NCBI RefSeq assembly: GCF_023721755.1
Contig: NZ_JAMDLH010000001.1
Coordinates: 248,001-312,000, forward strand
Reading direction: 5' to 3'
DNA from: Pleomorphomonas sp. NRK KF1
Lineage (GTDB): Bacteria; Pseudomonadota; Alphaproteobacteria; Rhizobiales; Pleomorphomonadaceae
DNA: 64,000 nucleotides
Positions 17,087 to 28,493 of this stretch are shown here, piece by piece; position 1 is the first letter of the stretch; the number at the start of each line of letters is the position of its first letter. A program made the position numbers and the translations under genes. Below the pieces are notes generated by a model. That model made no database searches. It was not told the origin of the DNA and was given only the letters and a program-made list of their open reading frames with translations.

Positions 17087-17860
17087 TTACGCGAACTCGC
17101 TCTCCGCCGGCTCATCGGGCAGCACCGCCCATCCGCTGGAGGTCAGGTACTCGAGAGGCTTGTAGCGACGCTTATAGTCCATCTTGCGCGAGCCTTGCAC
17201 CCAGTACCCCAGGTAAAGGTAGGGCAGGCCTCGCCGCCGCGTTCGTTCAATGTGATCGAGAATCATGAATGTACCGAGCCCGTCCCTTTGCATGTCGGGC
17301 TCGTAGAAGGAGTAAACCATCGACAGACCGTCAATCAGCACATCGGTCAGTGCGGCGCCGATCAGCGGCCCATCGCCCATGCCGCTCAGGAATGTGTTGA
17401 TGCCGCGCCGACGGTACTCGATCATCATGGTCGACACGTGCGTCTCTTCCACCATTGCGGCATAGTCTCCCACCGTCATGTCCACCATGCCACCATCGGC
17501 ATGGCGCGCATCGAGATAGGATCGGAAGAGAGAGTATTGTTCGCCCGTCGCCGCCGGAGGCAGTTCCGCGCCGACCAGGTGGCTGTTGCGCGAATAGTTG
17601 CGCCGTTGGCTCTTGTCGGGTCGGAAGTCGTCGACGCGGACGCGCACGGACACGCAGGAGCGGCACTCCTCGCAGGCCGGCCGGTAGGCGATGTTCTGGC
17701 TGCGGCGGAAACCGCCGTGACTCAGGATGGAGTTCATCGCGGCGGCACGCTCGCCGACCATGTGCGTAAACACCTTCCGTTCCGTCTTGCCCGGCAGATA
17801 GGGACAGGCGGACGGCGCGGTCAGAAAGAATTGAGGCGCGTCGGTTGGGTGTTGCGTCAT
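17087..17860 (-). CDS. bpt: aspartate/glutamate leucyltransferase (Bpt)
   Basis: An N-end-rule transferase that adds Leu from Leu-tRNA to proteins with N-terminal Asp or Glu, marking them for ClpS/ClpAP. The 257-residue product has the N-terminal cysteine motifs (C19 in CPYLPG, then C63, C66 and C69 in CEECRSC) and [14 protein letters not shown] with [15 protein letters not shown] in the C-terminal GNAT-like half, all typical of Bpt. A 42-base hairpin lies 27 bases upstream of its start. The gap to cysK is 162 bases and shows no gene. Confidence 0.95.
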   Translation of the reverse strand: MTQHPTDAPQFFLTAPSACPYLPGKTERKVFTHMVGERAAAMNSILSHGGFRRSQNIAYRPACEECRSCVSVRVRVDDFRPDKSQRRNYSRNSHLVGAELPPAATGEQYSLFRSYLDARHADGGMVDMTVGDYAAMVEETHVSTMMIEYRRRGINTFLSGMGDGPLIGAALTDVLIDGLSMVYSFYEPDMQRDGLGTFMILDHIERTRRRGLPYLYLGYWVQGSRKMDYKRRYKPLEYLTSSGWAVLPDEPAESEFA

Positions 17861-17886
17861 GGGTTCTTGGTCGGTCTGCTTCGGTC

Positions 17887-17928
17887 GATCTTGGCATCTT
17901 TCGCCGGCTCTGGCGAGATACCAAGATC
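17887..17928. repeat. long imperfect hairpin upstream of bpt
   Basis: GATCTTGG (17887-17894) pairs with CCAAGATC (17921-17928); inside, ATC/GAT and TCGCC/GGCGA extend the stem to about 16 pairs with one mismatch and a 2-base bulge, closing on a 6-base loop. It lies 27 bases before bpt and about 125 bases past the RDD gene, both on the minus strand. It could be a leader structure, a T-less terminator or a small dispersed repeat. Confidence 0.5.
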
Positions 17929-18052
17929 AACGGAAGCGATTTGTCCGAACCCACCAGGATTTGCCGGCAAGCCACGGCGCATACGGATGTTCAAGGCGCG
18001 GAGGCTCACAGCGTCGGACGGCCTGTCGATGACGCGGCACAGTCCGTACCGG

Positions 18053-18526
18053 TCAATAGCGATTGACGAAGACGACGCCGAGCACGATGTCGTGCAGCAG
18101 GCGCTTGTTCTCGGTGAACAGCGACACCAGCAGGACCAAGGGTGTCAGGACCGAAATCGAGAAATAGAACAGCACCGCGTGGATGGCGGCGATGCCGGGG
18201 TTGAGGCGGCTGCCGTCCATGAAACGGGCTTCGATGCCCTGGGTCCGCATGCCGACCGTGGCCGAGAGGGGACCTCCCAGCGAGAAGGCGCAGTAGACGA
18301 GCGCCACCGCCGGCCAGAGGATCGGGTAGAGCAGCCAGCCGAGGCCGAGAGTGAAGATGCCGAGGAAGAATACCACCACGCCGACGGCGAAGGTGAGCAA
18401 GGCGATGATGACGGCATCGATCAGGAAGGCAATGACACGGCGCGTGCGGATACCATCGACGGCTCTGGGGCCGGGGCGCCCCTCGTCAACGATGTAATCG
18501 GCGGCGTCATAGGTCCGGTTGGACAT
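18053..18526 (-). CDS. RDD family membrane protein
   Basis: A 157-residue integral membrane protein with the RDD domain, of unknown or transport-related role. After a short cytoplasmic lead with RTRRVIAFLIDAVIIALL, the Arg-Asp pattern that names the family is visible, followed by further hydrophobic segments and the conserved GGPLSATVGMRTQGIEA. ATG 18526 has GGGAG upstream and is preferred over the longer frame. It lies 80 bases downstream of the threonine dehydratase gene on the same strand, possibly co-transcribed. Confidence 0.85.
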   Translation of the reverse strand: MSNRTYDAADYIVDEGRPGPRAVDGIRTRRVIAFLIDAVIIALLTFAVGVVVFFLGIFTLGLGWLLYPILWPAVALVYCAFSLGGPLSATVGMRTQGIEARFMDGSRLNPGIAAIHAVLFYFSISVLTPLVLLVSLFTENKRLLHDIVLGVVFVNRY

Positions 18527-18606
18527 GGGAATCTCCCTGAAGAACGATGAGCCGCATATGGGAATGCGGTCCGCGAGTTCAATGCGCCGCACGCGCGAAT
18601 GGCCGC

Positions 18607-19833
18607 CTATTCCGCCGATTTTCGCTCGACGCCGTATCCCTTCGCCCTGAGAGCGGCGATGATCTCCTCGGCATGGTGCCCGTCGCGCGCCTCAAGGGTG
18701 ATATCCAGCGATGCCCCCTTGGCCGGTATTTCCAGCACGGTTCGCCGGTGGGACACCTCGAGTATGTTGCCGCCGGCATCGCCGATCAGGGTGGTGATGG
18801 CGCCGAGCGTGCCGGGCCGGTCCGGAATGGCGAGACGGATGGCGACGATCCTTTCCTCGCGGGCCAGCTCGCGCATCATGATCGAGGCGAGTATGCGCGG
18901 GTCGATGTTGCCTCCCGAAAGCACCAGTCCAACCTTCCTGCCACGGAAAAGATCCGGCTCGGCGAACATTGCGGCGAGCCCGGCTGCGCCGGCGCCTTCG
19001 GCCATGGTCTTCTGGAGCGTCAGATAGGCGTTGACCGCCCGTTCGAGATGGCTCTCGTCGACGAGGACGATGGCGTCGACGAGTTCTCGTACGATTGGCA
19101 GCGTCCTCTGCCCGGCAACCTTGACCGCGATGCCTTCGGCCAGTGTCGCCCCGCCGGCCATGGCGTCGATGCCCTTCAGAGCCGCCCACATCGACGGATA
19201 CATGCGCGTTTCGACGCCAACCAGGCGGATGTCGGGTTTCAATGCCTTGGCCGCTGTCGCCATTCCGGCAATCAAGCCGCCGCCGCCGACCGGTATGGCG
19301 ATGACGTCGAGATCCGGCCGCTCTTCAAGCATCTCAAGTGCCAGCGTGCCCTGGCCGGCGATGACGTCGATGTCGTCGTAAGGGTGGATGAAGACGAGGT
19401 TTTCATCCGTTCCGATGCGCGCGGCGGCCAGAGCCGACTCGGCCACCGTCTCGCCCTCAAGCATGACGCGGGCGCCGTAGCCGGCTGTTGCCGACACTTT
19501 GACATGCGGCGTGGTCACCGGCATGACGATGGTCGCCTCGATGCCGAGCCGCACCGCGTGGTAGGCAACGGCCTGCGCATGGTTGCCGGCCGACATAGCA
19601 ATAACGCCACGACGCCGCTCGTCGGCCGAGAGGGCCAACAGGCGATTGAGCGCCCCACGTTCCTTGAAGGCCGAGGTTACCTGCAGGTTCTCGTACTTGA
19701 CGAACACCTCTGCCCCGGTCAGCCGGCCGAGACGAGGCGCCGGCAGGAACGGGGTATGCATCACCTGACCTGAAATCGCGTTTCTGGCGGCGCGAATTCT
19801 GTCGATCGTGATCGACTGTTCGTTGGCGACCAT
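18607..19833 (-). CDS. threonine ammonia-lyase with ACT domain
   Basis: A PLP enzyme that deaminates threonine (and serine) to 2-oxobutyrate. The 408-residue product has the PLP lysine K57 in [18 protein letters not shown] (81-90) and the phosphate loop [10 protein letters not shown] (181-190), plus a C-terminal ACT domain (about 325-405) for amino-acid feedback. The single short ACT domain and length of about 400 fit the ilvA/tdcB-like group rather than long biosynthetic IlvA. ATG 19833 has GTGGA upstream. The gap to nuoA is divergent. Confidence 0.92.
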   Translation of the reverse strand: MVANEQSITIDRIRAARNAISGQVMHTPFLPAPRLGRLTGAEVFVKYENLQVTSAFKERGALNRLLALSADERRRGVIAMSAGNHAQAVAYHAVRLGIEATIVMPVTTPHVKVSATAGYGARVMLEGETVAESALAAARIGTDENLVFIHPYDDIDVIAGQGTLALEMLEERPDLDVIAIPVGGGGLIAGMATAAKALKPDIRLVGVETRMYPSMWAALKGIDAMAGGATLAEGIAVKVAGQRTLPIVRELVDAIVLVDESHLERAVNAYLTLQKTMAEGAGAAGLAAMFAEPDLFRGRKVGLVLSGGNIDPRILASIMMRELAREERIVAIRLAIPDRPGTLGAITTLIGDAGGNILEVSHRRTVLEIPAKGASLDITLEARDGHHAEEIIAALRAKGYGVERKSAE

Positions 19834-19929
19834 ATGTTTTTCCACGCTTTTCCCTCTCACAGCGCATGGCGAGGAGAGGCGGCAATATCCCTTTGCAAAA
19901 ACATGCGTTTTTAAGTCAAGTTTCGTGGA

Positions 19930-19959
19930 TTGTCTCCGGGGTACCCCTGAGCGTAATAA
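19930..19959 (+). promoter_or_regulatory. weak candidate promoter for the nuo operon
   Basis: TTGTCT at 19930-19935 and TAATAA at 19954-19959 are separated by 18 bases in the 269-base gap between the divergent threonine dehydratase gene and nuoA. The match is modest and the start would leave a leader of about 140 bases. No other better pair was seen in the gap. Confidence 0.25.
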
Positions 19960-20102
19960 ACCTTAGAAAGGAACCTTCGACGCCCTTGCGAAGTGAAGGT
20001 CTATCCGCTAACCGTGCGACAAGCAATTCGGCGACCCCACGCGACTCCCAACCAAATTGTCGCGATGTGCAAATGGGTTGCGTCCGAACCAACGAGGTCA
20101 CA

Positions 20103-20468
20103 ATGGACGAACTCCTTCGGGACTACCTGCCGGTGATCATTTTTCTCGGTGTGGCGTTGGCCATCGGTCTGGCGCTTCTGGTCTCGCCCTTCCTGCTGGC
20201 TTTCAAGAATCCCGATCCGGAAAAGCTGTCGGCCTACGAGTGCGGCTTCAATGCCTTCGACGACGCCCGCATGAAGTTCGACGTTCGATTCTATCTGGTA
20301 TCGATCCTCTTCGTGATCTTCGATCTGGAAGTCGCCTTCCTGTTCCCCTGGGCCGTCGCCTTCAAGGACGTCGGGGTGTTCGGCTTCTGGTCGATGATGG
20401 TTTTCCTCGGGGTGCTGACCATCGGTTTTGCCTATGAGTGGAAGAAGGGGGCGCTGGAATGGGACTGA
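20103..20468 (+). CDS. nuoA: NADH-quinone oxidoreductase subunit A
   Basis: Small membrane subunit of complex I near the quinone tunnel. 121 residues with three membrane helices; the conserved loop [24 protein letters not shown], with its single cysteine, follows the first helix, and [12 protein letters not shown] is in the second. The frame is open upstream, but ATG 20103 gives the normal length. It starts the complete nuoA-N operon and overlaps nuoB by ten bases. Confidence 0.96.
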   Translation: MDELLRDYLPVIIFLGVALAIGLALLVSPFLLAFKNPDPEKLSAYECGFNAFDDARMKFDVRFYLVSILFVIFDLEVAFLFPWAVAFKDVGVFGFWSMMVFLGVLTIGFAYEWKKGALEWD

Positions 20469-21037
20469 GCCCGAAAGAAACGCTGGTGTCGCCCGCTCCC
20501 AAGGGAATTCTCGATCCCCGTACCGGTAAGCCGATCGGCTCTGACGACGGTTTTTTCACAGGGATCAACGATGAGCTGGCCGATAAGGGCTGGCTTGTCA
20601 CGTCCACCGAAGAGCTCATTCACTGGGCGCGCACCGGCTCGCTGATGTGGATGACCTTCGGTCTGGCCTGTTGCGCCGTCGAAATGATGCAGGTGTCGAT
20701 GCCGCGCTACGACGTCGAACGCTTCGGCTTCGCGCCGCGCGGTTCGCCCCGTCAGTCGGACGTGATGATCGTCGCCGGCACGCTGACCAACAAGATGGCT
20801 CCGGCGCTCCGCAAGGTCTACGACCAGATGCCGGAGCCGCGCTACGTCATCTCCATGGGCTCCTGCGCCAACGGCGGCGGCTACTATCATTATTCCTATT
20901 CGGTGGTGCGCGGCTGCGATCGCGTCGTACCGGTCGACATCTATGTGCCCGGCTGTCCGCCAACCGCCGAGGCTCTGCTCTACGGCGTGCTGCTGCTTCA
21001 GAAGAAGATCCGGCGCACTGGCACCATCGAGCGCTGA
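20459..21037 (+). CDS. nuoB: NADH-quinone oxidoreductase subunit B
   Basis: Carries the terminal [4Fe-4S] cluster N2 that hands electrons to quinone. The 192-residue product has the ligands C71 and C72 ([10 protein letters not shown]), C136 (GSCANGG) and C166 (VPGCPP). ATG 20459 lies within the end of nuoA, so translation is coupled; the frame upstream of it is shared with nuoA and not used. Confidence 0.97.
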   Translation: MGLSPKETLVSPAPKGILDPRTGKPIGSDDGFFTGINDELADKGWLVTSTEELIHWARTGSLMWMTFGLACCAVEMMQVSMPRYDVERFGFAPRGSPRQSDVMIVAGTLTNKMAPALRKVYDQMPEPRYVISMGSCANGGGYYHYSYSVVRGCDRVVPVDIYVPGCPPTAEALLYGVLLLQKKIRRTGTIER

Positions 21038-21060
21038 GCGAAAACGAGGCTGGGTGAAAC

Positions 21061-21678
21061 ATGAGCGAAGCCCCGAACGATCTGATCGGCGAACTGGCGC
21101 TGGCCGTTGGCAATGCGCTCGGCGCCGATGCGTTGTCGGTCAATGTCGCCTTCGGCGAGGTGACGGCCACGGTCGTCCGCGAACGTATCGTCGATGTCGT
21201 GACGCGGTTGCGTGATGCGCCGGATCTCGGCTTCATCAACATCATCGATGTCTGCGGTGTCGACTATCCGGAGCGTGCCGATCGTTTCGACGTGGTTTAC
21301 CACCTGCTGTCGCCGACCCGAAACGCCCGCCTGCGCCTTCGGGTCACGACCGACGAGGCGACGCCGGTTCCGTCGATCACCTCGGTTTTCCCGGGCGCCC
21401 TGTGGTTCGAGCGCGAGGCTTACGACCTTCTCGGCATTCTGTTTTCCGATCACCCCGAGTTGCGTCGCCTCCTCACCGATTACGGCTTCGACGGGCATCC
21501 GCTTCGCAAGGATTTCCCGATGACGGGCTACGTCGAGGTTCGCTACGACGACACCCAGAAGCGCGTCGTCTACGAGCCCGTCAGGCTCAACCAGGAATTC
21601 CGCAATTTCGACTTCCTGTCGCCTTGGGAGGGCACGACCTACGTGCTGCCGGGTGACGAGAAGGTCAAGACGAACTGA
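21061..21678 (+). CDS. nuoC: NADH-quinone oxidoreductase subunit C
   Basis: The 30-kDa peripheral-arm subunit of complex I. 205 residues with the signature region ERERAYDLLGI-like [20 protein letters not shown] and the [16 protein letters not shown] segment near the C-terminus. It is separate from nuoD, unlike the fused nuoCD of enterobacteria, as expected for alphaproteobacteria. Gaps are 23 bases to nuoB and 12 bases to nuoD. Confidence 0.96.
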   Translation: MSEAPNDLIGELALAVGNALGADALSVNVAFGEVTATVVRERIVDVVTRLRDAPDLGFINIIDVCGVDYPERADRFDVVYHLLSPTRNARLRLRVTTDEATPVPSITSVFPGALWFEREAYDLLGILFSDHPELRRLLTDYGFDGHPLRKDFPMTGYVEVRYDDTQKRVVYEPVRLNQEFRNFDFLSPWEGTTYVLPGDEKVKTN

Positions 21679-21690
21679 GGCGCGCGATCG

Positions 21691-22875
21691 ATGCCTGAAG
21701 CCCAGGTCAGAAATTTCAACATCAACTTCGGCCCTCAGCATCCGGCCGCTCACGGCGTGTTGCGCCTCGTGCTGGAGCTGGACGGCGAAGTGGTCGAACG
21801 CGTCGACCCGCATATCGGTCTTCTTCATCGCGGCACGGAGAAGCTGATCGAAGCCCGCACATATCTGCAGGGGCTGCCGTATTTCGACCGACTCGATTAC
21901 GTCGCGCCGATGAACCAGGAGCACGCCTACTGTCTGGCCGTCGAGCGGCTCGCCGGCATTCTTGTGCCGCGACGCGCGCAGATCATACGCGTCCTCTATT
22001 CGGAAATCGGCCGCATCCTCTCTCACCTTCTCAACGTCACGACCCAGGCGATGGACGTCGGCGCCCTGACGCCGCCTCTCTGGGGCTTCGAGGAACGCGA
22101 GAAGCTGATGATCTTCTATGAGCGTGCGTCGGGCTCGCGCATGCACGCCGCCTATTTCCGTCCGGGTGGCGTCCACCAGGATCTGCCCGAGCAGCTCATC
22201 GCCGACATCGAGGCGTGGTGTGATCCCTTCCTGGGGACGGTCGACGATCTCGACGCGCTCCTGTCGGAGAACCGCATCTTCAAGCAGCGCAACGTCGATA
22301 TCGGCGTCGTCAGCCTGGAAGATGCCTGGAAGTGGGGGTTCTCGGGTGTGATGGTGCGTGGTTCCGGCGCTGCATGGGACCTTCGCAAGTCGCAGCCTTA
22401 TGAAATCTACGGCGAACTCGACTTCGACATTCCCGTCGGCAAGAACGGCGACTGCTACGACCGCTACCACATCCGCATGGAAGAGATGCGGCAGTCGGTG
22501 CGGATCATGAAGCAATGCATCGCTCTGCTGAAGGTCGAGAAGGGGCCGGTTCAGACGCTCCAGGGCAAGTTCGCTCCGCCGCGCCGGGGCGAGATGAAAC
22601 GTTCGATGGAAGCCCTCATTCACCATTTCAAGCTCTACACCGAAGGCTTCCGGGTGCCCGAGGGCGAGGTTTACGCCGCCGTCGAGGCGCCAAAGGGCGA
22701 GTTTGGCGTCTACCTGGTGTCGGACGGAACCAACAAGCCCTATCGCGTCAAGATTCGCGCACCCGGGTTTGCTCATCTTCAGGCCATGGATTTTCTCTGT
22801 CGCGGCCATCTCCTGGCCGACGTGTCGGCTGTGCTTGGTTCGATCGACATCGTGTTTGGTGAGGTGGATCGCTGA
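21691..22875 (+). CDS. nuoD: NADH-quinone oxidoreductase subunit D
   Basis: The 49-kDa subunit, which with NuoB forms the quinone-binding pocket. The 394-residue product has [12 protein letters not shown] (14-25) with the quinone-contacting histidine and [12 protein letters not shown] (41-52). The C-terminus ends FGEVDR, the normal family ending. Its stop shares one base with the nuoE start (TGATG). Confidence 0.97.
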   Translation: MPEAQVRNFNINFGPQHPAAHGVLRLVLELDGEVVERVDPHIGLLHRGTEKLIEARTYLQGLPYFDRLDYVAPMNQEHAYCLAVERLAGILVPRRAQIIRVLYSEIGRILSHLLNVTTQAMDVGALTPPLWGFEEREKLMIFYERASGSRMHAAYFRPGGVHQDLPEQLIADIEAWCDPFLGTVDDLDALLSENRIFKQRNVDIGVVSLEDAWKWGFSGVMVRGSGAAWDLRKSQPYEIYGELDFDIPVGKNGDCYDRYHIRMEEMRQSVRIMKQCIALLKVEKGPVQTLQGKFAPPRRGEMKRSMEALIHHFKLYTEGFRVPEGEVYAAVEAPKGEFGVYLVSDGTNKPYRVKIRAPGFAHLQAMDFLCRGHLLADVSAVLGSIDIVFGEVDR

Positions 22876-23933
22876 TGTCCGTCCGTCGTCTTCATCCCGA
22901 CCAGCCGGAGAGCTTCGCCTTCACCGAGGAGAACGCCGCCTATCTGCAGAAGGTGATCGCTCGTTATCCCGAGGGGCGTCAGGCTTCGGCGGTGATTCCG
23001 GCGCTGATGGTCGCGCAGAGCCAGGAGGGCTGGATCAGCCGCCCCGCGATCGAGGCCGTCGCCAAGCTGCTCGACATGCCGGACATACGCGTTCTGGAGG
23101 TCGCTACCTTCTACACCCAGTTCCAGCTGTCGCCGGTAGGCCGCAAGGCGCATATCCAGGTCTGCGGCACCACGCCCTGCCGCCTGCGCGGCGCCGAAGA
23201 GATCATCAGCATCTGCAAGAACCGACTTGCCGCCCATCCTTTCGAGCTCTCCGCCGACGGCGATTTCTCGTGGGAAGAGGTTGAGTGCGCCGGTGCGTGC
23301 GTCAACGCGCCGATGGTCACGGTCGGGGAGGACACCTACGAGGACCTGACCGCCGAAACCTTCAACGCCCTGATCGACGGCCTTGCCGCCGGCAATCCGC
23401 CGGCGCCCGGCCCGCAGAACGGCCGCTTCTTCTCGGCGCCCGAGGGTGGCGATACGACGTTGACCGACGGCGCGCTCTACGACGGTTCTGTCGTCGGCAA
23501 GTACCGCGCCTTCGATCGCGAGGAACTGACGCCCGCTCCGGCCGCTCCGGCGCCCGCAGCTCCGGCTCCCGCCGCGGCCAAGCCGGCGGCCGAGAAGCCC
23601 ATCCCGAAGGTGGTCGAGGCCCAGGGACAGGCCGATGGCGAGAAAGTGCCGGATCTCCACAAGCCGGAACTGTTTGAAGCGGCGCGCGAGGGCAAGGCCG
23701 ACGATCTCAAGCTGATCTATGGCGTCGGTCCCAAGCTCGAAGAGATGCTGCACAACCTCGGCGTCTATCATTACGACCAGATCGCCGGCTGGAATGAAAT
23801 GAACCTCAGATGGATCGACCAGCATCTCGGCAGCTTCCGCGGCCGAGCTTTCCGCGACAAGTGGATCGAGCAGTCGTCAAAGCTGGCCACCGGCTGGCGG
23901 CCGTCCAACAAGGACGGCGACAAGCCCGTCTGA
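22875..23933 (+). CDS. nuoE: NADH-quinone oxidoreductase subunit E with C-terminal extension
   Basis: The 24-kDa subunit bearing the N1a [2Fe-2S] cluster. Ligands are C97, C102, C138 and C142. At 352 residues it is about twice the usual length: after the thioredoxin-like domain (to about 175) comes an Ala/Pro linker (about 219-238) and then a 70-residue domain (about 275-345) with [21 protein letters not shown], which resembles a helix-hairpin-helix unit. Similar tails are known in other alphaproteobacterial NuoE proteins; their job is unclear. Confidence 0.96.
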   Translation: MSVRRLHPDQPESFAFTEENAAYLQKVIARYPEGRQASAVIPALMVAQSQEGWISRPAIEAVAKLLDMPDIRVLEVATFYTQFQLSPVGRKAHIQVCGTTPCRLRGAEEIISICKNRLAAHPFELSADGDFSWEEVECAGACVNAPMVTVGEDTYEDLTAETFNALIDGLAAGNPPAPGPQNGRFFSAPEGGDTTLTDGALYDGSVVGKYRAFDREELTPAPAAPAPAAPAPAAAKPAAEKPIPKVVEAQGQADGEKVPDLHKPELFEAAREGKADDLKLIYGVGPKLEEMLHNLGVYHYDQIAGWNEMNLRWIDQHLGSFRGRAFRDKWIEQSSKLATGWRPSNKDGDKPV

Positions 23934-23964
23934 GATCGAACCGAAGACCCTGGGAACCTCAGTC

Positions 23965-25254
23965 ATGCTGCAGGACAAGGACCGCATCTTCACCAATATC
24001 TACGGGCGCCATGACTGGGGCCTGCAGGGCGCGTTGAAGCGCGGCCAGTGGGACGGCACCAAGGATATCCTGGCCAAGGGGCGCGACTTCATCATCAAGG
24101 AGATCCAGGCGTCCGGCTTGCGCGGGCGCGGTGGCGCCGGCTTCCCGACGGGTCTCAAGTGGTCCTTCATGCCCAAGCAGTCGGATGGGCGGCCACATTA
24201 TCTGGTCGTCAACGCCGACGAGTCCGAACCCGGCACCTGCAAGGACCGCGAGATCCTGCGGCACGATCCGCACACCCTCATCGAGGGGTGTCTCGTCGCC
24301 GGCTTCGCCATGGGCGCACACGCCGCCTACATTTACGTCCGCGGCGAGTTCGTGCGCGAGCGCCAGCGGCTGCAGGCCGCCGTCGATCAGGCCTACGACG
24401 CGGGCCTGCTCGGCAAGAACGCCTGCGGTTCGGGCTGGGACATGGATGTCTTCGTCCATCACGGCGCCGGCGCCTACATCTGCGGCGAGGAGACGGCTCT
24501 CCTTGAAAGCCTCGAAGGCAAGAAGGGCCAGCCGCGCATGAAGCCGCCGTTCCCGGCTAACGTTGGTCTCTATGGCTGCCCGACGACCGTGAACAACGTC
24601 GAGTCCATCGCGGTGACGCCGACCATCATGCGACGCGGCGCCGCCTGGTTCTCCAGCTTCGGTCGCGACAACAACAAGGGCACCAAGCTGTTCATGATCT
24701 CCGGCCACGTCAACACGCCTTGTGTGGTGGAGGAGGAACTCGGCATTCCCTTCAAGGATCTGATCGAGAAGCACGCCGGTGGCGTTCGCGGCGGCTGGGA
24801 CAATCTCCTGGCGGTGATCCCCGGCGGCGCTTCGTGCCCGGTTGTTCGCGCCGATCAGATCATGGACGCGCAGATGGACTTCGACGGCATGCGCTCCATT
24901 GGGTCGAGCTTCGGTACCGGTGGCCTGATCGTCATGGACAAGTCCACCGACGTGATCGCGGCGATCTCGCGCATCTCCTACTTCTTCCGCCACGAGAGCT
25001 GCGGCCAGTGCACGCCCTGCCGCGAGGGCACGGGCTGGATGTGGCGCGTGATGGAACGCATGCGCGAGGGCAACGCCGCGCGCGAGGAAATCGACATGCT
25101 GTTCCAGGTGAGCAAGCAGATCGAAGGGCACACCATCTGCGCCCTCGGCGATGCGGCCGCCTGGCCGGTGCAGGCGCTGATCCGGAACTTCCGGCCGGTG
25201 ATCGAGGCGCGGATCGACGACTACGTGTCCCAGCACGGCATGGCTGCCGAGTGA
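23965..25254 (+). CDS. nuoF: NADH-quinone oxidoreductase subunit F
   Basis: The 51-kDa NADH-oxidising subunit with FMN and cluster N3. In the 429-residue product the glycine-rich nucleotide loop [10 protein letters not shown] is at 54-63, the FMN-contacting [14 protein letters not shown] follows, and the [4Fe-4S] ligands are C346, C349, C352 ([11 protein letters not shown]) and C392 (HTICALGD). The length is typical. It starts 31 bases after nuoE. Confidence 0.97.
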   Translation: MLQDKDRIFTNIYGRHDWGLQGALKRGQWDGTKDILAKGRDFIIKEIQASGLRGRGGAGFPTGLKWSFMPKQSDGRPHYLVVNADESEPGTCKDREILRHDPHTLIEGCLVAGFAMGAHAAYIYVRGEFVRERQRLQAAVDQAYDAGLLGKNACGSGWDMDVFVHHGAGAYICGEETALLESLEGKKGQPRMKPPFPANVGLYGCPTTVNNVESIAVTPTIMRRGAAWFSSFGRDNNKGTKLFMISGHVNTPCVVEEELGIPFKDLIEKHAGGVRGGWDNLLAVIPGGASCPVVRADQIMDAQMDFDGMRSIGSSFGTGGLIVMDKSTDVIAAISRISYFFRHESCGQCTPCREGTGWMWRVMERMREGNAAREEIDMLFQVSKQIEGHTICALGDAAAWPVQALIRNFRPVIEARIDDYVSQHGMAAE

Positions 25255-25329
25255 GCGGATGGGTTTGATCGAGTTTGAAGGGCGGCCGCCGGCTATGGGC
25301 GGCGCGGCTCCAGCGAGGGTTGGGTCGAC

Positions 25330-27426
25330 ATGGCAAAACTGATCGTCGACGGGATCGAGATCGATGTGGCTCCGGAGCTGACGCTGCTGCAGGCATGCGA
25401 GGCGGCGGGCGCCGAGATCCCGCGCTTCTGTTACCACGAGCGCCTGTCGGTCGCCGGCAACTGCCGCATGTGCCTCGTCGAAGTGAAGGGCGGCCCGCCG
25501 AAGCCGACAGCCTCCTGCGGCATGAACGTGCGCGATCTCAGGCCCGGCCCCAATGGCGAGCCGCCGGTGGTGCTGACCAACTCGCCCATGGTCAAGAAGG
25601 CCCGCGAGGGCGTGATGGAGTTCCTGCTGATCAACCATCCGCTCGACTGCCCGATCTGCGATCAGGGTGGCGAGTGCGATCTGCAGGACCAGGCGATGGC
25701 CTATGGCGTTTCAGGTTCTCGCTTCATCGAGAACAAGCGCGCCGTCGAGGACAAGTACCTCGGGCCGCTGATCAAGACGTCGATGAACCGGTGCATCCAT
25801 TGCACCCGCTGCGTGCGTTTCACTACGGAAGTGGCCGGCATCGCCGAGATGGGCCTTATATCCCGCGGCGAGGACGCCGAGATCACCAGCTATCTCGAAA
25901 AGGCGCTGTCGTCGGAACTTCAAGGCAACGTCATCGACCTTTGTCCGGTCGGCGCGCTGACCTCCAAGCCCTACGCCTTCCACGCCCGTCCCTGGGAGCT
26001 GTCCAAGACCGAGTCCGTCGACGTGATGGATGCCGTCGGTTCGGCCATCCGTGTCGACGTGCGTGGCCGCGAGGTGATGCGCGTGCTGCCCCGCCTCAAC
26101 GAGGCGGTCAATGAGGAGTGGATCTCCGACAAGACGCGCTTCATCTGGGATGGCCTCAGGACTCAGCGCCTCGACCGTCCATATGTGAAGGTCGACGGTC
26201 GTTTCCGCGCGACCTCCTGGGCCGACGCCTTCTCGACGATCGCCACCCGCGTGACGTCGAGCACGCCCGAGCGCATGGGTGCCATTGCCGGCGATCTCGC
26301 TTCCGTCGAAGAGATGTTTGCGCTTCGCGAGCTGATGGCGGCGCTCGGCGTTGCCTCGGTCGATGGTCGGCAGGACGGCACGGCCCTTCATCCGAAGTTC
26401 GGCCGCGCCAGCTACGTGTTCAACGCCACCATCGCCGGCATCGAGGATGCGGACGCCATCCTGATGATCGGCGCCGATCCGCGGCATGAGGCGTCGGTGC
26501 TGAATGCCCGCATCCGCAAGCGTTGGCGGGCAAGCGGCGGCAAGCTGCCGGTCTACACCATCGGCGCGCCCGTCGATCTCACCTATCCGCATGTCCACCT
26601 GGGCGACGACCCGGCTGCGCTTCAACATCTCGACGCCGGCGCGCTCGACGTGCTGAAGGGGGCAGAGAAGCCTCTCATCATCGTCGGGCAGGGTGCGCTC
26701 GTTCGCCATGACGGGCTGGCACTGCTGTCGCACGCCGCCAAGCTGGCGACCAACGTCGGTGCCGTGACTGAGGGCTGGAATGGATTCTCGGTGCTGCATA
26801 CCGCCGCCTCGCGCGTCGGCGCGCTCGATCTCGGCCTCGTGCCGGGCGAGGGCGGTCGCGACGTGGCCGGCATGATCGATGCGTCCACCAAGGGCGAGCT
26901 CGACGTGCTGTTCCTGCTGGGCGCCGACGAATTCGGTGCGCAGCATCTCGGCCCGAACACCTTCGTCGTCTACATCGGCAGTCACGGCGACACCGGCGCC
27001 CATCGCGCCGACGTCATCCTGCCCGGTGCGACCTACGCCGAGAAGTCGGGCACCTACGTCAACACCGAGGGACGCGTCCAACTGGGCAACCGAGCCGCCT
27101 TCCCACCGGGCGAGGCCCGCGAGGACTGGGCGGTGCTGCGCGCGCTATCGGAAGTGCTGGGCCGCAAGCTGTCGTTCGACAGTCTGGCCCAGCTCCGGGC
27201 GAAGCTCTATGCCGTCCATCCTGAGTTCGCCGCGATCGATACCATCCCGGCGGCCGAGCCAGAGGCCATAGCCTCGCTCGCCGCGCTCGGCGGCATCGTT
27301 CGGCCGGAACCCTTCATTCCGGTGATCGCCGACTTCTACCTCACCAACCCGATTGCCCGCGCCTCCAAGGTGATGGCCGAGTGCTCGGCGCTCGCCCGCT
27401 CCGGGCAGTCCATCGCAGCGGAATGA
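25330..27426 (+). CDS. nuoG: NADH-quinone oxidoreductase subunit G
   Basis: The 75-kDa subunit, carrying the N1b, N4 and N5 clusters. The 698-residue product has the [2Fe-2S] ligands C34, C45, C48 and C63, the unusual His-Cys cluster H103/C107/C110/C116 ([14 protein letters not shown]) and a [4Fe-4S] site beginning C155/C158/C161 (CIHCTRC). The rest is the molybdopterin-oxidoreductase-like fold without the cofactor. The 75-base gap after nuoF holds no gene. Confidence 0.97.
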   Translation: MAKLIVDGIEIDVAPELTLLQACEAAGAEIPRFCYHERLSVAGNCRMCLVEVKGGPPKPTASCGMNVRDLRPGPNGEPPVVLTNSPMVKKAREGVMEFLLINHPLDCPICDQGGECDLQDQAMAYGVSGSRFIENKRAVEDKYLGPLIKTSMNRCIHCTRCVRFTTEVAGIAEMGLISRGEDAEITSYLEKALSSELQGNVIDLCPVGALTSKPYAFHARPWELSKTESVDVMDAVGSAIRVDVRGREVMRVLPRLNEAVNEEWISDKTRFIWDGLRTQRLDRPYVKVDGRFRATSWADAFSTIATRVTSSTPERMGAIAGDLASVEEMFALRELMAALGVASVDGRQDGTALHPKFGRASYVFNATIAGIEDADAILMIGADPRHEASVLNARIRKRWRASGGKLPVYTIGAPVDLTYPHVHLGDDPAALQHLDAGALDVLKGAEKPLIIVGQGALVRHDGLALLSHAAKLATNVGAVTEGWNGFSVLHTAASRVGALDLGLVPGEGGRDVAGMIDASTKGELDVLFLLGADEFGAQHLGPNTFVVYIGSHGDTGAHRADVILPGATYAEKSGTYVNTEGRVQLGNRAAFPPGEAREDWAVLRALSEVLGRKLSFDSLAQLRAKLYAVHPEFAAIDTIPAAEPEAIASLAALGGIVRPEPFIPVIADFYLTNPIARASKVMAECSALARSGQSIAAE

Positions 27427-27436
27427 GAGACGCCCC

Positions 27437-28483
27437 ATGAGCTTCTGGTCCGATATCGTCTGGCCCGTCGTGGTGATCGCCGCTCAGAGCGTGCTGCTTC
27501 TGGTGCTGTTGCTCGTCATCGTCGCCTTCATCCTGCTGGCCGATCGCAAGATCTGGGCGGCGGTGCAGATCCGCCGCGGCCCCAACGTGGTCGGTCCGTT
27601 CGGCCTGTTCCAGTCGTTTGCCGATCTTCTGAAGTTCGTGCTGAAGGAGCCGGTCATACCCTCGGGGTCGGCCAAGGGCCTGTTCCTGCTGGCGCCTTTG
27701 GTCACGACGACGCTCGCCCTGCTGGCCTGGGTGGTGGTGCCGGTGGCCGATGGCTGGGTGATTGCCGACATCAACGTCGGCATCCTCTTCATCCTCGCCA
27801 TCTCCTCGCTCAGCGTCTACGGCGCCATCATGGGCGGCTGGGCGTCCAACTCGAAGTATCCGTTCCTCTCGGCCCTCCGTTGCGCGGCGCAGATGGTCTC
27901 CTACGAGGTGTCGATCGGTCTCGTGATCATCACGGTGCTGCTGTGCGCCGGCTCGCTCAACATCTCGGCCATCGTCCGGTCTCAGGAAACCGGCCTTGCA
28001 ACGATGATCGGCTTGCCGTGGCTTTCCTTCCTGAACTGGTACTGGCTGCCGCTCCTGCCGATGTTCGTGGTCTTCTTCGTGTCGGCGCTGGCGGAAACCA
28101 ACCGTCCGCCCTTCGACCTCGCCGAAGCCGAGTCCGAACTGGTGGCCGGCTACATGGTCGAATACGGCTCGACGCCGTACATGATGTTCATGCTCGGCGA
28201 GTATGTCGCCATCTGCACCATGTGCGCCATGATGGCCCTACTGTTCATGGGTGGATGGATGCCGCCGATCGACGTCGCACCCTTCACCTGGGTGCCGGGC
28301 ATCGTCTGGTTCCTGGCGAAGGCCGTCCTGATGTTCTTCTTCATTGCCATGGCCAAGGCCATGGTCCCCCGTTACCGCTACGACCAGCTGATGCGTCTCG
28401 GCTGGAAGGTGTTCCTGCCGCTGTCGCTCGTCTACGTCGTGCTGGTGGCCGGCGTGCTGCAGCTGACCGGCTGGGCGGCCTGA
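27437..28483 (+). CDS. nuoH: NADH-quinone oxidoreductase subunit H
   Basis: Membrane subunit linking the quinone site to the proton-pumping arm. 348 residues, about eight helices. The conserved quinone-chamber loop with [20 protein letters not shown] lies at about 220-239, and [11 protein letters not shown] near the N-terminus. It is followed after ten bases by a small extra membrane ORF rather than directly by nuoI. Confidence 0.97.
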   Translation: MSFWSDIVWPVVVIAAQSVLLLVLLLVIVAFILLADRKIWAAVQIRRGPNVVGPFGLFQSFADLLKFVLKEPVIPSGSAKGLFLLAPLVTTTLALLAWVVVPVADGWVIADINVGILFILAISSLSVYGAIMGGWASNSKYPFLSALRCAAQMVSYEVSIGLVIITVLLCAGSLNISAIVRSQETGLATMIGLPWLSFLNWYWLPLLPMFVVFFVSALAETNRPPFDLAEAESELVAGYMVEYGSTPYMMFMLGEYVAICTMCAMMALLFMGGWMPPIDVAPFTWVPGIVWFLAKAVLMFFFIAMAKAMVPRYRYDQLMRLGWKVFLPLSLVYVVLVAGVLQLTGWAA

Positions 28484-28493
28484 CGGGGAGGGT

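Noticed and set aside
16280-18550. A 756-codon plus-strand frame antisense to cysK, bpt and the RDD gene.
   Set aside because: It covers three well-supported genes on the opposite strand and their gaps; protein composition is that of an antisense frame.
18547-19773. A plus-strand frame of 408 codons antisense to the threonine dehydratase gene.
   Set aside because: The minus-strand gene has all PLP motifs and an ACT domain; the plus frame has none.
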